DNA from: JAALKW01 sp963974485 | Lineage (GTDB): Bacteria; Pseudomonadota; Gammaproteobacteria; Legionellales; Legionellaceae | NCBI GenBank assembly: GCA_963974485.1 | Contig: CAXBBS010000004.1 | Span: 118,462 to 182,461 of the forward strand | DNA length: 64,000 nt | Reading direction: 5' to 3' | Shown: one piece after another, positions 1-7,927 of the stretch | How the letters are laid out: every line of letters begins with the position of its first letter | How positions within the stretch are numbered: the first letter of the stretch is position 1 | Made by a program: the position numbers and the translations under genes | Notes under the pieces: model-generated | What the model was told of the DNA's origin: nothing | The model's input: the letters and a program-made list of their open reading frames with translations, nothing else | Databases searched by the model: none

Positions 1-138
1 CCTTGGCTCTTTGTGCTTCCACTTTATAATATGGTGATGCGTTTTATGGCTTTCTTTTTTATTATGAATGAGATTATTTTCAAAGGTCATAATGATTCTT
101 CGATGGCTCCTTGGTGGGTGATTAAAAAAACAAAATAA
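1..138 (+). CDS. C-terminal end of a probable membrane glycosyltransferase (partial)
   Basis: An open frame runs from the window edge to a TAA at 136-138. It encodes a hydrophobic stretch with a Pro-Leu-Tyr-Asn / Met-Arg pattern and then a short cytoplasmic tail ending in Ala-Pro-Trp-Trp-Val-Ile-Lys-Lys. This resembles the last transmembrane helix and tail of processive family 2 glycosyltransferases (BcsA/Alg8-like). The gene immediately downstream is a HlyD/Alg44-like membrane-fusion protein, and such pairs are common in exopolysaccharide loci. Only 45 residues are visible, so the family is inferred from this tail and from context. The start lies outside the window. Confidence 0.5.
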   Translation, partial: PWLFVLPLYNMVMRFMAFFFIMNEIIFKGHNDSSMAPWWVIKKTK

Positions 139-153
139 GATGGTGTGAATTAC

Positions 154-1191
154 ATGGGTATTAGTTTAAAGCGAACTAAATTAGATGAAAAATCAACCGT
201 GAAAGATTACGGTGCAGGCACACGATCGGCGCCTAAGTTTCGTTGGCTTTTAATCATTGGATTAGTGAGCCTTCCGTTACTTGCACTGATGTATATGCTC
301 TTGGATGAAACCATACTTGCAGATTTTCAAGGTGTGGTTGTGTTTGATACCGTCACGATAAGAACGCCGGATGCTGGATACGTTGATAAAATGTATATCA
401 ATGAAGGTGATCAGGTAAAAAAAGACCAAAAATTACTCCTATTTAAATCACCTACACTTGATTCAGAATTAATGTATTTGAATAAAGAAAAAGAACGTAT
501 TGAAAAACGAGCAACATCCATCAGTCGAGAGTCAACTGCATCGTTAGAAGGAAATTTAGAGAGTGTAAAAAAAGATATTGCTAGTAGCCAGGAGGTGTAT
601 GATAAATTTCTTACATATTATGCCCCGAAAGGGCATGTTTCGGCTTTGAAGTTAGAGGAAGCTCGAAAAAATGTGTCTGATGCTAAGCAAGCTTATTCTC
701 AATTACAGCACCAGATTAAGCAAATTAAGCTAGAAAACGATGTGCTGATGGAGGTTAATTATAAACGGCCTCTTGAAGATATTAACAACCAAATAAATCA
801 GATAAATATAAAAAAGCAATATTTTTTGATTAAGTCGCCTGAGGAAGGGGCTATCAAAGAGATTAGAATAAGTCCAGGTGAATTTCTTGCTTCAGGTGAA
901 GAAATTATTGAAATTATCACAAAAAATGATTTACATGTGGTGGCCTTTATTGATCCTAAAAAAGCTGAAGACGTGCGCCCGCAAACGAAGGTGACATTAA
1001 CGTTCCCCGATCAATTTGTAGCAAAAGGTGAAGTCATCAATGTTCCGAGTCATGCTGATAGTACGCCGCTTGCTTTTCAAAGTCCGCTGGCAACGCGTGA
1101 AAATAAATTAATTGTGATCATTCATTTTAAACAAGCGCTGCCTGAGAAATATAAAGTATTTGGGGTTCCTGTTGATGTGAGTCTAGATTAA
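154..1191 (+). CDS. HlyD-like membrane-fusion / periplasmic adaptor protein
   Basis: A 345-residue protein with a cytoplasmic N-terminus, one transmembrane helix (about residues 31-50), a biotinyl-lipoyl-like half-motif (about 66-100, containing TPDAGYVDKMYINEGDQV), a long alpha-helical coiled-coil hairpin (about 105-205), the second lipoyl half and a beta-barrel end. This is the HlyD/EmrA architecture. It follows the putative glycosyltransferase by 15 bp, so the two probably form an exopolysaccharide synthesis or export unit like Alg8-Alg44, with this protein bridging the periplasm. No PilZ domain is visible. A GTG at 145 in the same frame is an alternative start; the ATG at 154 was preferred, but neither has a strong ribosome binding site. 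An ABC or RND efflux adaptor is a less likely role because no pump gene is adjacent. Confidence 0.75.
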   Translation: MGISLKRTKLDEKSTVKDYGAGTRSAPKFRWLLIIGLVSLPLLALMYMLLDETILADFQGVVVFDTVTIRTPDAGYVDKMYINEGDQVKKDQKLLLFKSPTLDSELMYLNKEKERIEKRATSISRESTASLEGNLESVKKDIASSQEVYDKFLTYYAPKGHVSALKLEEARKNVSDAKQAYSQLQHQIKQIKLENDVLMEVNYKRPLEDINNQINQINIKKQYFLIKSPEEGAIKEIRISPGEFLASGEEIIEIITKNDLHVVAFIDPKKAEDVRPQTKVTLTFPDQFVAKGEVINVPSHADSTPLAFQSPLATRENKLIVIIHFKQALPEKYKVFGVPVDVSLD

Positions 1192-1196
1192 GTGCG

Positions 1197-1895
1197 TTAC
1201 ACCGCAATTCTTTCATCAAAAACAAAGCATTGACCATCCCACTTAGATTGCTCAGCAGGCATTTTTTCGATGTAATTTAATATGCCACCATCGAGCTGAT
1301 ACACATGTTCAAAACCTAAATCTTTAAAATAAGCGGTAGATTTTTCGCAGCGAATACCACCCGTGCAGTATGTGGCTATTTTTGTTTGTTTTTTGTCCAG
1401 TAGGTTTTTTTGAATATATTCTGGAAAATCTCTAAATGTATGTATTTCAGGATCAATAGCATGCCTAAATTTACCTAGGGTTACTTCGTAATGATTTCGG
1501 GCATCTAGCACTAAAACATCGGGGTCGTCTAAAAGCTCGTTCCAAGCTTCGGGTGATAAATGCGTTTCTTTGGTGGATAGCGCCTCGGTTCCTGGCACGC
1601 CAAGGGTGACGATTTCTGGGCGTAATTTTACTTTACGGCGTTCAAACGGCATGGTGTTTGTGTGGGTTTCTTTAAATTCTAAATCAGCGAATCGAGTATC
1701 AGCTCTTAAAAAAGCATACATGTTTTGGATGTTTTCAGGTGTGCCCGCAAATCCTGCATTAAGACCCTCAGGAGCTAAAATAAACGTACCAAGAATACGG
1801 TGTTCTTTCATGGCTAGCAGTAGTTGGCGTTTAAAAAGATCAAGATCATTGACGGCTATAAATTTGTAACATGATGCGACGGTGTAAGCGTCCAT
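1197..1895 (-). CDS. trhO: tRNA uridine(34) hydroxylase TrhO (rhodanese family)
   Basis: A 232-residue protein with an N-terminal ferredoxin-like UPF0176 domain (about 1-95) and a C-terminal rhodanese domain (about 120-215). The active-site loop reads YCTGGIRCEKS, with the nucleophile Cys177, and is the family signature. TrhO (YceA) makes 5-hydroxyuridine at tRNA position 34, the first step to 5-(carboxymethoxy)uridine, and widens wobble decoding. The protein is shorter than the ~350 aa E. coli enzyme and lacks its C-terminal extension. It converges on the HlyD-like gene with a 5 bp gap and diverges from the nfeD gene. The promoter must lie in 1896-2007, but I could not single out -35/-10 boxes. 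Confidence 0.88.
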   Translation of the reverse strand: MDAYTVASCYKFIAVNDLDLFKRQLLLAMKEHRILGTFILAPEGLNAGFAGTPENIQNMYAFLRADTRFADLEFKETHTNTMPFERRKVKLRPEIVTLGVPGTEALSTKETHLSPEAWNELLDDPDVLVLDARNHYEVTLGKFRHAIDPEIHTFRDFPEYIQKNLLDKKQTKIATYCTGGIRCEKSTAYFKDLGFEHVYQLDGGILNYIEKMPAEQSKWDGQCFVFDERIAV

Positions 1896-2007
1896 AATAA
1901 TACCCTATTGGTTTGATATAGAAAATTTAGGAGGAGAAGATAGCATAATTTTTATGTCTTGAGTATGCTATGTTTAGAGTAGCTCTTATTCAATAGGTCG
2001 TTAATTT

Positions 2008-2466
2008 ATGTGTTTTTCAGAGGTCATGATGCAACCGTCGATAGTTTATTATGCGCTACTTATATTGGGTATATTCGGAGTTTTTTTTGAATTATTTAAT
2101 CCAGGGTTTATTTTGCCAGGTGTGATAGGTTTTATGGCTCTGGGTGTCGCACTTTATGCTTTGCAAGCGTTGCCTATATACTATCTTGGATTTCTACTTG
2201 TTATTTTAGGTGCGATATTGGTGTTAGGCGTGAAGCTTGCGCTACGTAGTCAAAAGCGTCCTGTGCAAAACGGCGCGAACATGTTGATGGGGGCACTAGG
2301 TCATACATTAGGCTTAATTGAACCTCGCGGTCAGGCGTTAATCCACGGTGAAATTTGGAGTGTATATTCAAAGCATACGATTCGTAGCAATTGCCCGATT
2401 AAAGTGATTGCTATTAACGGTATTTGTTTGGAAATAGAAGAAAAACTAGACGAGGGAGATAAGTAA
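2008..2466 (+). CDS. NfeD-like membrane protein (slipin partner)
   Basis: A 152-residue short NfeD (NfeD1b type) with two or three N-terminal transmembrane helices (about residues 10-75) and a C-terminal soluble OB-fold-like domain (about 90-150) containing the typical GxxGxxxGxAxxxL pattern. Members pair with SPFH/slipin proteins in membrane microdomains. The downstream slipin starts on the last base of this stop codon (TAATG), so the pair is translationally coupled. The start is uncertain: ATG codons at 2008, 2026 and 2029 are in frame. The AGAGG at 2019-2023 best fits ATG 2029, which would give a protein starting MQPSIVYY. Confidence 0.8.
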   Translation: MCFSEVMMQPSIVYYALLILGIFGVFFELFNPGFILPGVIGFMALGVALYALQALPIYYLGFLLVILGAILVLGVKLALRSQKRPVQNGANMLMGALGHTLGLIEPRGQALIHGEIWSVYSKHTIRSNCPIKVIAINGICLEIEEKLDEGDK

Positions 2467-3215
2467 TGGTTTATTTCAGTGTTTTTTTTATGGCCTTAGC
2501 CGGAATTATATTAGCATCTACATTTCGTGTGCTTCGAGAATATGAGCGCGGTGTGGTCTTTATGTTAGGTCGATTTTGGCGAGTCAAAGGTCCAGGGTTA
2601 ATTGTTATTATTCCTGTTTTACAGCAAATGGTACGTGTTGATTTGCGAACGGTGGTGATGGATGTCCCCAGTCAAGATGTGATTTCTCGAGATAATGTCT
2701 CGGTACGTGTGAATGCTGTGTTGTATTTTCGTGTTGTTGAACCGGAAAATGCTATTGTTCAAGTGCAAGATTACCTGGAGGCGACCAGTCAGCTGGCCCA
2801 AACGACATTACGCTCTGTGTTAGGCCAGCATGAACTTGATCAAATGCTGTCTGAACGAGAAAGTTTGAATTGTGATATCCAGAAAATCTTAGATGAACAA
2901 ACGGATGGCTGGGGCATTAAAGTATCTAACGTTGAGATTAAGCATGTTGATTTAAACGAAAATATGATTCGTGCGATTGCTAAACAGGCCGAAGCTGAGC
3001 GAGATCGACGCGCTAAAGTGATTCACGCTGAGGGAGAGTACCAAGCATCCGAAAAGCTCTTGGATGCAGCTAAAATTTTAGCTAAAAGCCCTGAAGCCAT
3101 GCAATTACGCTATTTACAAACGTTGGCGAATATTGCTGATAACGGTAATTCTTCAACGATTGTGTTTCCTGCGCCACTTGAATTAGGTAATTTATTTAAA
3201 AAACTTCAAGGCTGA
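2466..3215 (+). CDS. Slipin (SPFH/band 7 stomatin-like) membrane protein
   Basis: A 249-residue protein with a single N-terminal membrane anchor (about residues 1-20) followed by an SPFH/band 7 domain. It contains the recognisable EYERGVVFMLGRF start and the conserved VEIKHVDLNENMIRAIAKQ region, then an Ala/Glu-rich helical tail (RRAKVIHAEGEYQASEKL) that drives oligomerisation. Slipins scaffold detergent-resistant membrane domains together with NfeD proteins, and the overlapping upstream nfeD gene fits this. Length is normal for slipin-type homologues. HflK/HflC and FtsH-associated proteins share the fold, but the NfeD pairing and single-gene arrangement favour slipin. Confidence 0.88.
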   Translation: MVYFSVFFMALAGIILASTFRVLREYERGVVFMLGRFWRVKGPGLIVIIPVLQQMVRVDLRTVVMDVPSQDVISRDNVSVRVNAVLYFRVVEPENAIVQVQDYLEATSQLAQTTLRSVLGQHELDQMLSERESLNCDIQKILDEQTDGWGIKVSNVEIKHVDLNENMIRAIAKQAEAERDRRAKVIHAEGEYQASEKLLDAAKILAKSPEAMQLRYLQTLANIADNGNSSTIVFPAPLELGNLFKKLQG

Positions 3216-3239
3216 GCATACGAAAAGGATAGCGATGAG

Positions 3240-4184
3240 ATGAACGATAGGGATTTCGAGAAGAAAATGAAGCATATTCACTGGACCTATGATTTTATCA
3301 TGTCGGACTCTTTTTTAGGATTTTTAGACTTGATTCCCGAAGCGGTTGTTATCAGCGAAGAGTCTGGAAAAATTATTATCACCAATCGAGTGGCTCAACA
3401 GTTATTCCAGTACGCTGAAGATGACTTTCGTCAATGCAGCATTGAAGATTTAGTACCTGAGAAAATAAGAGCCATACATCCCAAATTGCGCGCTGATTTT
3501 TTTGAAAGTCCAAAGCCTCGATTTTTAGCGGGTCGTAATTTAGATCTTTATGCTTGCAGGAAAGACGGTTCAGGCTTTCCCATGGAATCAGCCTTGTTTG
3601 CGATTAAAACTGATCAAGGACAGCTTGGCGTTAATTTACTTCGAGATATTACCGAGCAAAAAAAAGATGCCGAAATCATCACGAAGTATGCCTTTGTGGA
3701 TACGTTAACGGGTCTTCCTAATCGTCGTTATTTTGATGATTACGTTAAACGCACAGCCTCAATAGCACGGCGCTCTGGAGCAATGCTGGGTTTTATATAT
3801 CTTGATCTTGATCTTTTTAAACCCATTAATGATACGCATGGTCACGATGTAGGCGATCTTGTGTTGCAAGAGATCAGTGATCGTATCTCCAGTACGTTAC
3901 GGACGGAAGATTTATTAGCAAGAATAGGTGGAGATGAGTTTGTTTTAACAGTCTCTTCTTTTACGAATCCTAAGCACCTAGAAAAATTGGCCGAGCGTAT
4001 ATTAAACGCATGTTGCCAGCCCATATTCATTGATGAACAATCACTGTTGCTTTCTGTAAGCGTTGGTATTAGCTTTAATCAAGGTAAAGATTTTGATGAA
4101 CAAGCATTAATTAAATCAGCAGATCAGGCGATGTACCAAGCAAAAAAACAAGGCGGTAATTGTTTTGTTTGTGCTGTAAACTAA
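3240..4184 (+). CDS. PAS-GGDEF diguanylate cyclase
   Basis: A 314-residue cytoplasmic protein with a PAS sensor domain (about residues 25-140, ending in an RDITEQKK linker) and a GGDEF domain (about 145-312). The catalytic motif GGDEF is intact near residue 228, and DxLTGLPNRRYF marks the domain start. An RxxD inhibitory site (RTED) lies exactly five residues before GGDEF, so product inhibition by c-di-GMP is expected. There is no EAL domain and no transmembrane segment, so the PAS domain should sense a cytoplasmic signal; I see no haem- or FAD-specific residues. It follows the slipin gene by 24 bp with an AAGGAT ribosome binding site and may be cotranscribed. It makes c-di-GMP, which may control the polysaccharide genes at the window start (inference). 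Confidence 0.92.
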   Translation: MNDRDFEKKMKHIHWTYDFIMSDSFLGFLDLIPEAVVISEESGKIIITNRVAQQLFQYAEDDFRQCSIEDLVPEKIRAIHPKLRADFFESPKPRFLAGRNLDLYACRKDGSGFPMESALFAIKTDQGQLGVNLLRDITEQKKDAEIITKYAFVDTLTGLPNRRYFDDYVKRTASIARRSGAMLGFIYLDLDLFKPINDTHGHDVGDLVLQEISDRISSTLRTEDLLARIGGDEFVLTVSSFTNPKHLEKLAERILNACCQPIFIDEQSLLLSVSVGISFNQGKDFDEQALIKSADQAMYQAKKQGGNCFVCAVN

Positions 4185-4213
4185 TGCATATTTTAGTTTG
4201 AGGAAAACATTGT

Positions 4214-5209
4214 ATGTACGGTTGCTTTCGAAAATTATCTAATTATATTGATGCAGAAAAGATGCATCATATTGCATTGTCTATACTGCGTTATATACCG
4301 AAGTGTTGTTTTAAAAAGATCGCAAGTAAGCCAGTCCAGGTGATGGGGATGGAGTTAAAGCATCCCGTAGGTTTAGCGGCAGGGTTTGATAAAGATGGTA
4401 AATATTTAGATGCCTTAGGTAAATTAGGTTTTTCTTTTATTGAACTCGGAACGGTAACGCCACAACCACAAGGCGGTAATCCAAAACCTCGTATTTTTCG
4501 CTTATCTAAAGAGCGTGCAATTATTAACCGTATGGGATTTAATAATGCTGGGGTGGACGCGCTTGTCAAAAATATAAAAAAAACAGCCTATCGGGGCGTG
4601 ATAGGTGTAAGTATTGGTCCGAATAAAAATACGTCTGCTGAGAAAATATGGGATGATTATCTGTATTGCCTGGAACGAGTGTACGCTTATGCTGATTATA
4701 TCGCGGTAAATATTTCATCGCCCAACACGCCAGGCTTACGTGAATTGCATGATATCACGCGTTTTACTTCGTTGACGAGTAAGCTGCGTGAAGAGCAAAT
4801 TGTATTAGCTGAGAAAACAGGACGTTATGTACCGATGGTGATCAAGCTTTCTCCTGATGAGTCGGACGAATCCCTGAAAAACATGGCGGTACAACTCGTA
4901 GCATCGGGGTTGGATGGCATTATTCTTACGAATACAACAGTATCGCATCAAGGTGAAACGGGTGGCTTGAGTGGTCGGCCGCTTGCTACACGTGCTCGGC
5001 AATGTCTCGATGTTGTTAAAAACGCCGTAGGTGATGATTTAATTTTAATTGCTGCAGGTGGGATAGATAGCCCGGAGGAGGCGCGTTTGCGTATAACCTC
5101 CGGAGCATCATTGATTCAGGTGTATTCGGGATTAATTTATGAAGGGCCTGGGCTGATTCAGAAATTAGTGGGTGGCTTGGTGGATGTGAGCTCTGATGTT
5201 AAGTCATAA
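4214..5209 (+). CDS. pyrD: Dihydroorotate dehydrogenase (quinone), class 2
   Basis: A 331-residue FMN enzyme of pyrimidine synthesis that oxidises dihydroorotate to orotate and passes electrons to quinone. The N-terminal helical region (about 1-40) is the class 2 membrane-binding extension. The body carries GLAAGFDKDGKYLDAL, the FMN-binding GTVTPQPQGGNPKPRIFRL, the catalytic-serine loop NISSPNTPGLR and the C-terminal FMN phosphate region IAAGGI and SGASLIQVYSGLIYEGP. It has a good ribosome binding site (GAGGAAA) 9 bp before the ATG. Its last 52 bp overlap the convergent small gene on the other strand. Confidence 0.95.
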   Translation: MYGCFRKLSNYIDAEKMHHIALSILRYIPKCCFKKIASKPVQVMGMELKHPVGLAAGFDKDGKYLDALGKLGFSFIELGTVTPQPQGGNPKPRIFRLSKERAIINRMGFNNAGVDALVKNIKKTAYRGVIGVSIGPNKNTSAEKIWDDYLYCLERVYAYADYIAVNISSPNTPGLRELHDITRFTSLTSKLREEQIVLAEKTGRYVPMVIKLSPDESDESLKNMAVQLVASGLDGIILTNTTVSHQGETGGLSGRPLATRARQCLDVVKNAVGDDLILIAAGGIDSPEEARLRITSGASLIQVYSGLIYEGPGLIQKLVGGLVDVSSDVKS

Positions 5210-5436
5210 TCATCGAGATGCTCCGTTAAATCGTTTTCAATCCACTGACGAAGGCTAGGTGTTAATGTCATGGTGTTTAAGTGATCTAATATAGCTTGCA
5301 AGCCTTCCGAGCGGTTTTCTTGATCGTCATGTGCGATCAAATTATACGTTTGAAGCAGCAAAAAAAGTTCACCGAGCTTATCTTCTTGGTTTTGTATGGG
5401 CTCTTCCTCGTTGTGCTTGAAAAACAAAACAGCCAT
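5158..5436 (-). CDS. Small conserved-looking hypothetical protein
   Basis: A 92-residue acidic, largely helical protein with no signal peptide, membrane segment or motif that I recognise. It is supported by a clear GAGG ribosome binding site 8 bp before its ATG and by filling an otherwise empty 400 bp gap between pyrD and ndk. It overlaps the 3' end of pyrD by 52 bp, so its last ~17 codons are antisense to pyrD codons. In that section its sequence looks less like a normal protein (ELTSTKPPTNF), so the original stop may have been lost. Function unknown. Confidence 0.55.
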   Translation of the reverse strand: MAVLFFKHNEEEPIQNQEDKLGELFLLLQTYNLIAHDDQENRSEGLQAILDHLNTMTLTPSLRQWIENDLTEHLDDYDLTSELTSTKPPTNF

Positions 5437-5553
5437 GAGTTTTACCTCGCTTATAAGTAACGGCTCTTAAAAGAGCCACATCGAATGATTTTAAAGATAG
5501 TATAGTCGGGTTTTTCAAAAAAATGAGGAGATCTAGGAAAAGTTTTGGAAAAA

Positions 5554-5584
5554 TTGGCCTGGTCACATCTTATTCGTGTATAAT
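5554..5584 (+). promoter_or_regulatory. Putative sigma-70 promoter for ndk
   Basis: A consensus -10 hexamer TATAAT lies at 5579-5584. A weak -35 (TTGGCC, 5554-5559) sits 19 bp upstream. The ndk ATG is 42 bp downstream of the -10. The -10 is strong, while the -35 match and spacing are poor. Inferred from sequence only. Confidence 0.5.
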
Positions 5585-5625
5585 ACGCGCGTCCATGAAC
5601 CGTTAATACACAATTGGAGTACATG

Positions 5626-6054
5626 ATGTCAACAGAATTAACATTATCGATTATTAAGCCTGATGCTGTAAAAAAATCAGTGATCGGAAAAATTTATACA
5701 AAATTTGAAGAAGCAGGCCTTCAAATTGTTGCTGCTAAAATGACACGTTTATCACGTGAAAAAGCTGAAGCGTTTTATGCGATTCATAAAGAACGTCCAT
5801 TTTTTAATGATCTCGTAAACTTCATGATTTCAGGTCCTGTGATGATTCAAGTCTTAGAAGGTCCGGATGCGATTAAAAAGCACCGTGATATTATGGGCGC
5901 AACCAATCCTAAAGAAGCGGCTCCGGGCACGATTCGTGCTGAATTTGCAGATAGTATTGATGCGAATGCCGTACATGGTTCAGATGCTGCTGAAACAGCA
6001 AGCCAAGAAATTCCATTCTTCTTTGAGTCGCATGAGCTGTGCAAACGTGCTTAA
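5626..6054 (+). CDS. ndk: Nucleoside diphosphate kinase
   Basis: A 142-residue enzyme that transfers the gamma phosphate from ATP to other NDPs through a phosphohistidine. The catalytic His is His117 in NAVHGSDA. The N-terminal ELTLSIIKPDAV and the C-terminal EIPFFF region are typical, and the length matches the bacterial family. The ATG at 5626 is chosen because GGAG at 5616-5619 lies 6 bp upstream; an ATG at 5623 is too close to it. The gene is followed by rlmN after 24 bp, the usual ndk-rlmN order of gammaproteobacteria. Confidence 0.97.
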   Translation: MSTELTLSIIKPDAVKKSVIGKIYTKFEEAGLQIVAAKMTRLSREKAEAFYAIHKERPFFNDLVNFMISGPVMIQVLEGPDAIKKHRDIMGATNPKEAAPGTIRAEFADSIDANAVHGSDAAETASQEIPFFFESHELCKRA

Positions 6055-6078
6055 ACTTGCTTAATTGAGGTGGATGAC

Positions 6079-7197
6079 ATGATGGATTCAAAAAAAATAA
6101 ATTTGCTTGGTTTAGATCAAAAAAGTTTGTTGGCTTTTTTTGAACAAGAAGGCGAGAAGCCGTACCGAGCCAAGCAACTTATGAAATGGATTCATCATGA
6201 AGGTTGCTCAGATTTTTCAGAGATGAATAATCTGAGCAAAGTCTTACGTGCACGTCTTGCTGATATCGCTGAAATTCGTGCGCCTGAGATGATGACATGC
6301 CAAGTTTCAGATGATGGAACGCGTAAATGGTTACTTCGTTTATCATGTGGTAATTCCGTTGAGACCGTATTTATTCCCGAGGAGAATCGAGGCACGCTAT
6401 GTGTTTCGTCTCAGGTGGGGTGTGCGCTCAATTGCAGTTTTTGTTCAACAGGGAAACAAGGGTTCAATCGTAACTTATCATCGGCTGAAATTATTGGTCA
6501 AGTTTGGCTTGCAGTGCATGCACTTGCAGCTGAAAAAGTAAGCTTTCCCTACAGGATTACAAACGTCGTGATGATGGGGATGGGCGAGCCGCTCTTAAAT
6601 TTTGATCCGGTGTTAGCCGCGATGAATTTGATGATGGACGACTATGCTTACGGCTTGTCTAAACGTCGTGTGACGTTGAGCACATCAGGGATAATTCCCG
6701 AAATGAAGCGTTTGCGTGAACTGAGTGAAGTATCACTTGCCGTGTCACTTCATGCTCCTAATGATGTCTTACGCAATGAGCTCGTACCGATTAATAAAAA
6801 ATATCCTTTAGCTGAGCTTATGGATGTATGTCGTACATATTTTTCAGATAGACGTGTTGTGACTTTTGAATATGTCATGCTCAAAGGTGTCAACGATCAG
6901 CTTGAACATGCGGATGAATTGATTGCTCTATTAGCCGATGTGCCCGCCAAGATGAATTTAATACCGTTTAATCCGTTTCCTATGACGCATTATGAACGCT
7001 CATCAAAAAATGCAATTTTTGCCTTTCGCGATCGCTTGATTGCTGCAGGTATTAATACTATTACACGTAAAACACGTGGTGATGATATTGATGCCGCTTG
7101 CGGGCAGTTAGCCGGTGAGGTTGCGGATAAAACACGTCGTGCAGCACGTTGGCAAGCCTTGAACTTTGAGAAAATGAAAGAAGAACAAATCAACTAA
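6079..7197 (+). CDS. rlmN: Dual-specificity 23S rRNA A2503 / tRNA A37 C2-methyltransferase RlmN
   Basis: A 372-residue radical-SAM enzyme that methylates C2 of adenosine 2503 in 23S rRNA and A37 in a subset of tRNAs. The 4Fe-4S site is C115-x3-C119-x2-C122 (CALNCSFC). The substrate-binding stretch MMGMGEPLLNF and the C-terminal cysteine of DAACGQLAG, which resolves the methylated intermediate, are present. The ATG at 6079 is chosen because GAGG at 6067-6070 is 8 bp upstream; an upstream in-frame GTG falls inside that ribosome binding site. It is followed by rodZ after 67 bp. Confidence 0.96.
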   Translation: MMDSKKINLLGLDQKSLLAFFEQEGEKPYRAKQLMKWIHHEGCSDFSEMNNLSKVLRARLADIAEIRAPEMMTCQVSDDGTRKWLLRLSCGNSVETVFIPEENRGTLCVSSQVGCALNCSFCSTGKQGFNRNLSSAEIIGQVWLAVHALAAEKVSFPYRITNVVMMGMGEPLLNFDPVLAAMNLMMDDYAYGLSKRRVTLSTSGIIPEMKRLRELSEVSLAVSLHAPNDVLRNELVPINKKYPLAELMDVCRTYFSDRRVVTFEYVMLKGVNDQLEHADELIALLADVPAKMNLIPFNPFPMTHYERSSKNAIFAFRDRLIAAGINTITRKTRGDDIDAACGQLAGEVADKTRRAARWQALNFEKMKEEQIN

Positions 7198-7264
7198 AAG
7201 GTATATCCACCACGGTCCGTTCACGGCTATAATATGTTTCGCCGTCTTCTTTTGGAGTATGTGA

Positions 7265-7927
7265 ATGAACGTAACCACGACCACAGCCACCGGTATCGAT
7301 GATTTGGATAATATAGATAACATGAATGATTTAAATGATACAACTTATGTAAATAATATGACTGATATGACAGATACAAATGAAATGTCTTTAAGCGAAA
7401 ATCCAGGCGCGCAGCTCGCAGCTATTCGCGAGCAGCATGGTTACAGTGCTGAATATGTTGCAAGTAAACTGCATTTGCGTGTATGCATGATTGAGCGACT
7501 CGAAGCTGATGATTACCAAGATATGCCAGAACCGGTATTTATCAAAGGGTATTTACGAGCCTATGCCAATTTGGTCGGCGTTAAGCCAGCACCGTTCCTT
7601 GCATCGTTTAATCGTTTTCATGCGAGTACCAAGCGAGTACAGGAGCGTGCGTTGTGGCAAACTCGGCGACAAACCCATCAAGTTGAGCATATTACACGAT
7701 GGGTAACTGGTGCTTTTGCAGTGATTGTTGTCGTTGCTGTGGCTTGGTGGTGGAGCAAAAGTAAAGACGTGGAAACGTTGTTTTCAGCACACACGCAGCA
7801 AGTTGATGCATCACTTGCTCACACAGAGTCTGAGATACGCTTGACGGATTTATCCAATATGCGTACGTTACTCACACCAACAACGAAGCCAAAGCAAGCC
7901 CTATTTTTAGGTGCGCATAATGATTGA
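7265..7927 (+). CDS. rodZ: RodZ-like helix-turn-helix membrane protein
   Basis: A 220-residue protein with an N-terminal extension of about 40 residues rich in Asp, Asn, Thr and Met, then a HTH_25-type domain (about 45-110, containing GAQLAAIREQHGYSAEYVASKL and FIKGYLRAYANL), a basic linker, and one transmembrane helix (about 148-165) ending in WWWS. The periplasmic tail is only ~50 residues, far shorter than in E. coli RodZ (337 aa), so the beta-domain is missing. RodZ links MreB to the cell-wall elongation machinery. The start at 7265 is supported by GGAG 7 bp upstream. It sits in the rlmN-rodZ-hisS order and overlaps hisS by 8 bp. Confidence 0.82.
   Translation: MNVTTTTATGIDDLDNIDNMNDLNDTTYVNNMTDMTDTNEMSLSENPGAQLAAIREQHGYSAEYVASKLHLRVCMIERLEADDYQDMPEPVFIKGYLRAYANLVGVKPAPFLASFNRFHASTKRVQERALWQTRRQTHQVEHITRWVTGAFAVIVVVAVAWWWSKSKDVETLFSAHTQQVDASLAHTESEIRLTDLSNMRTLLTPTTKPKQALFLGAHND

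Noticed and set aside
1570..1869. Open frame on the plus strand inside trhO
   Set aside because: Antisense to a well-conserved enzyme with no supporting start signals.
7205..7233. Promoter for rodZ based on TATAAT at 7228-7233
   Set aside because: The -10 is a perfect hexamer but there is no usable -35 and the region may simply be within the rlmN-rodZ operon; left out of the feature list.
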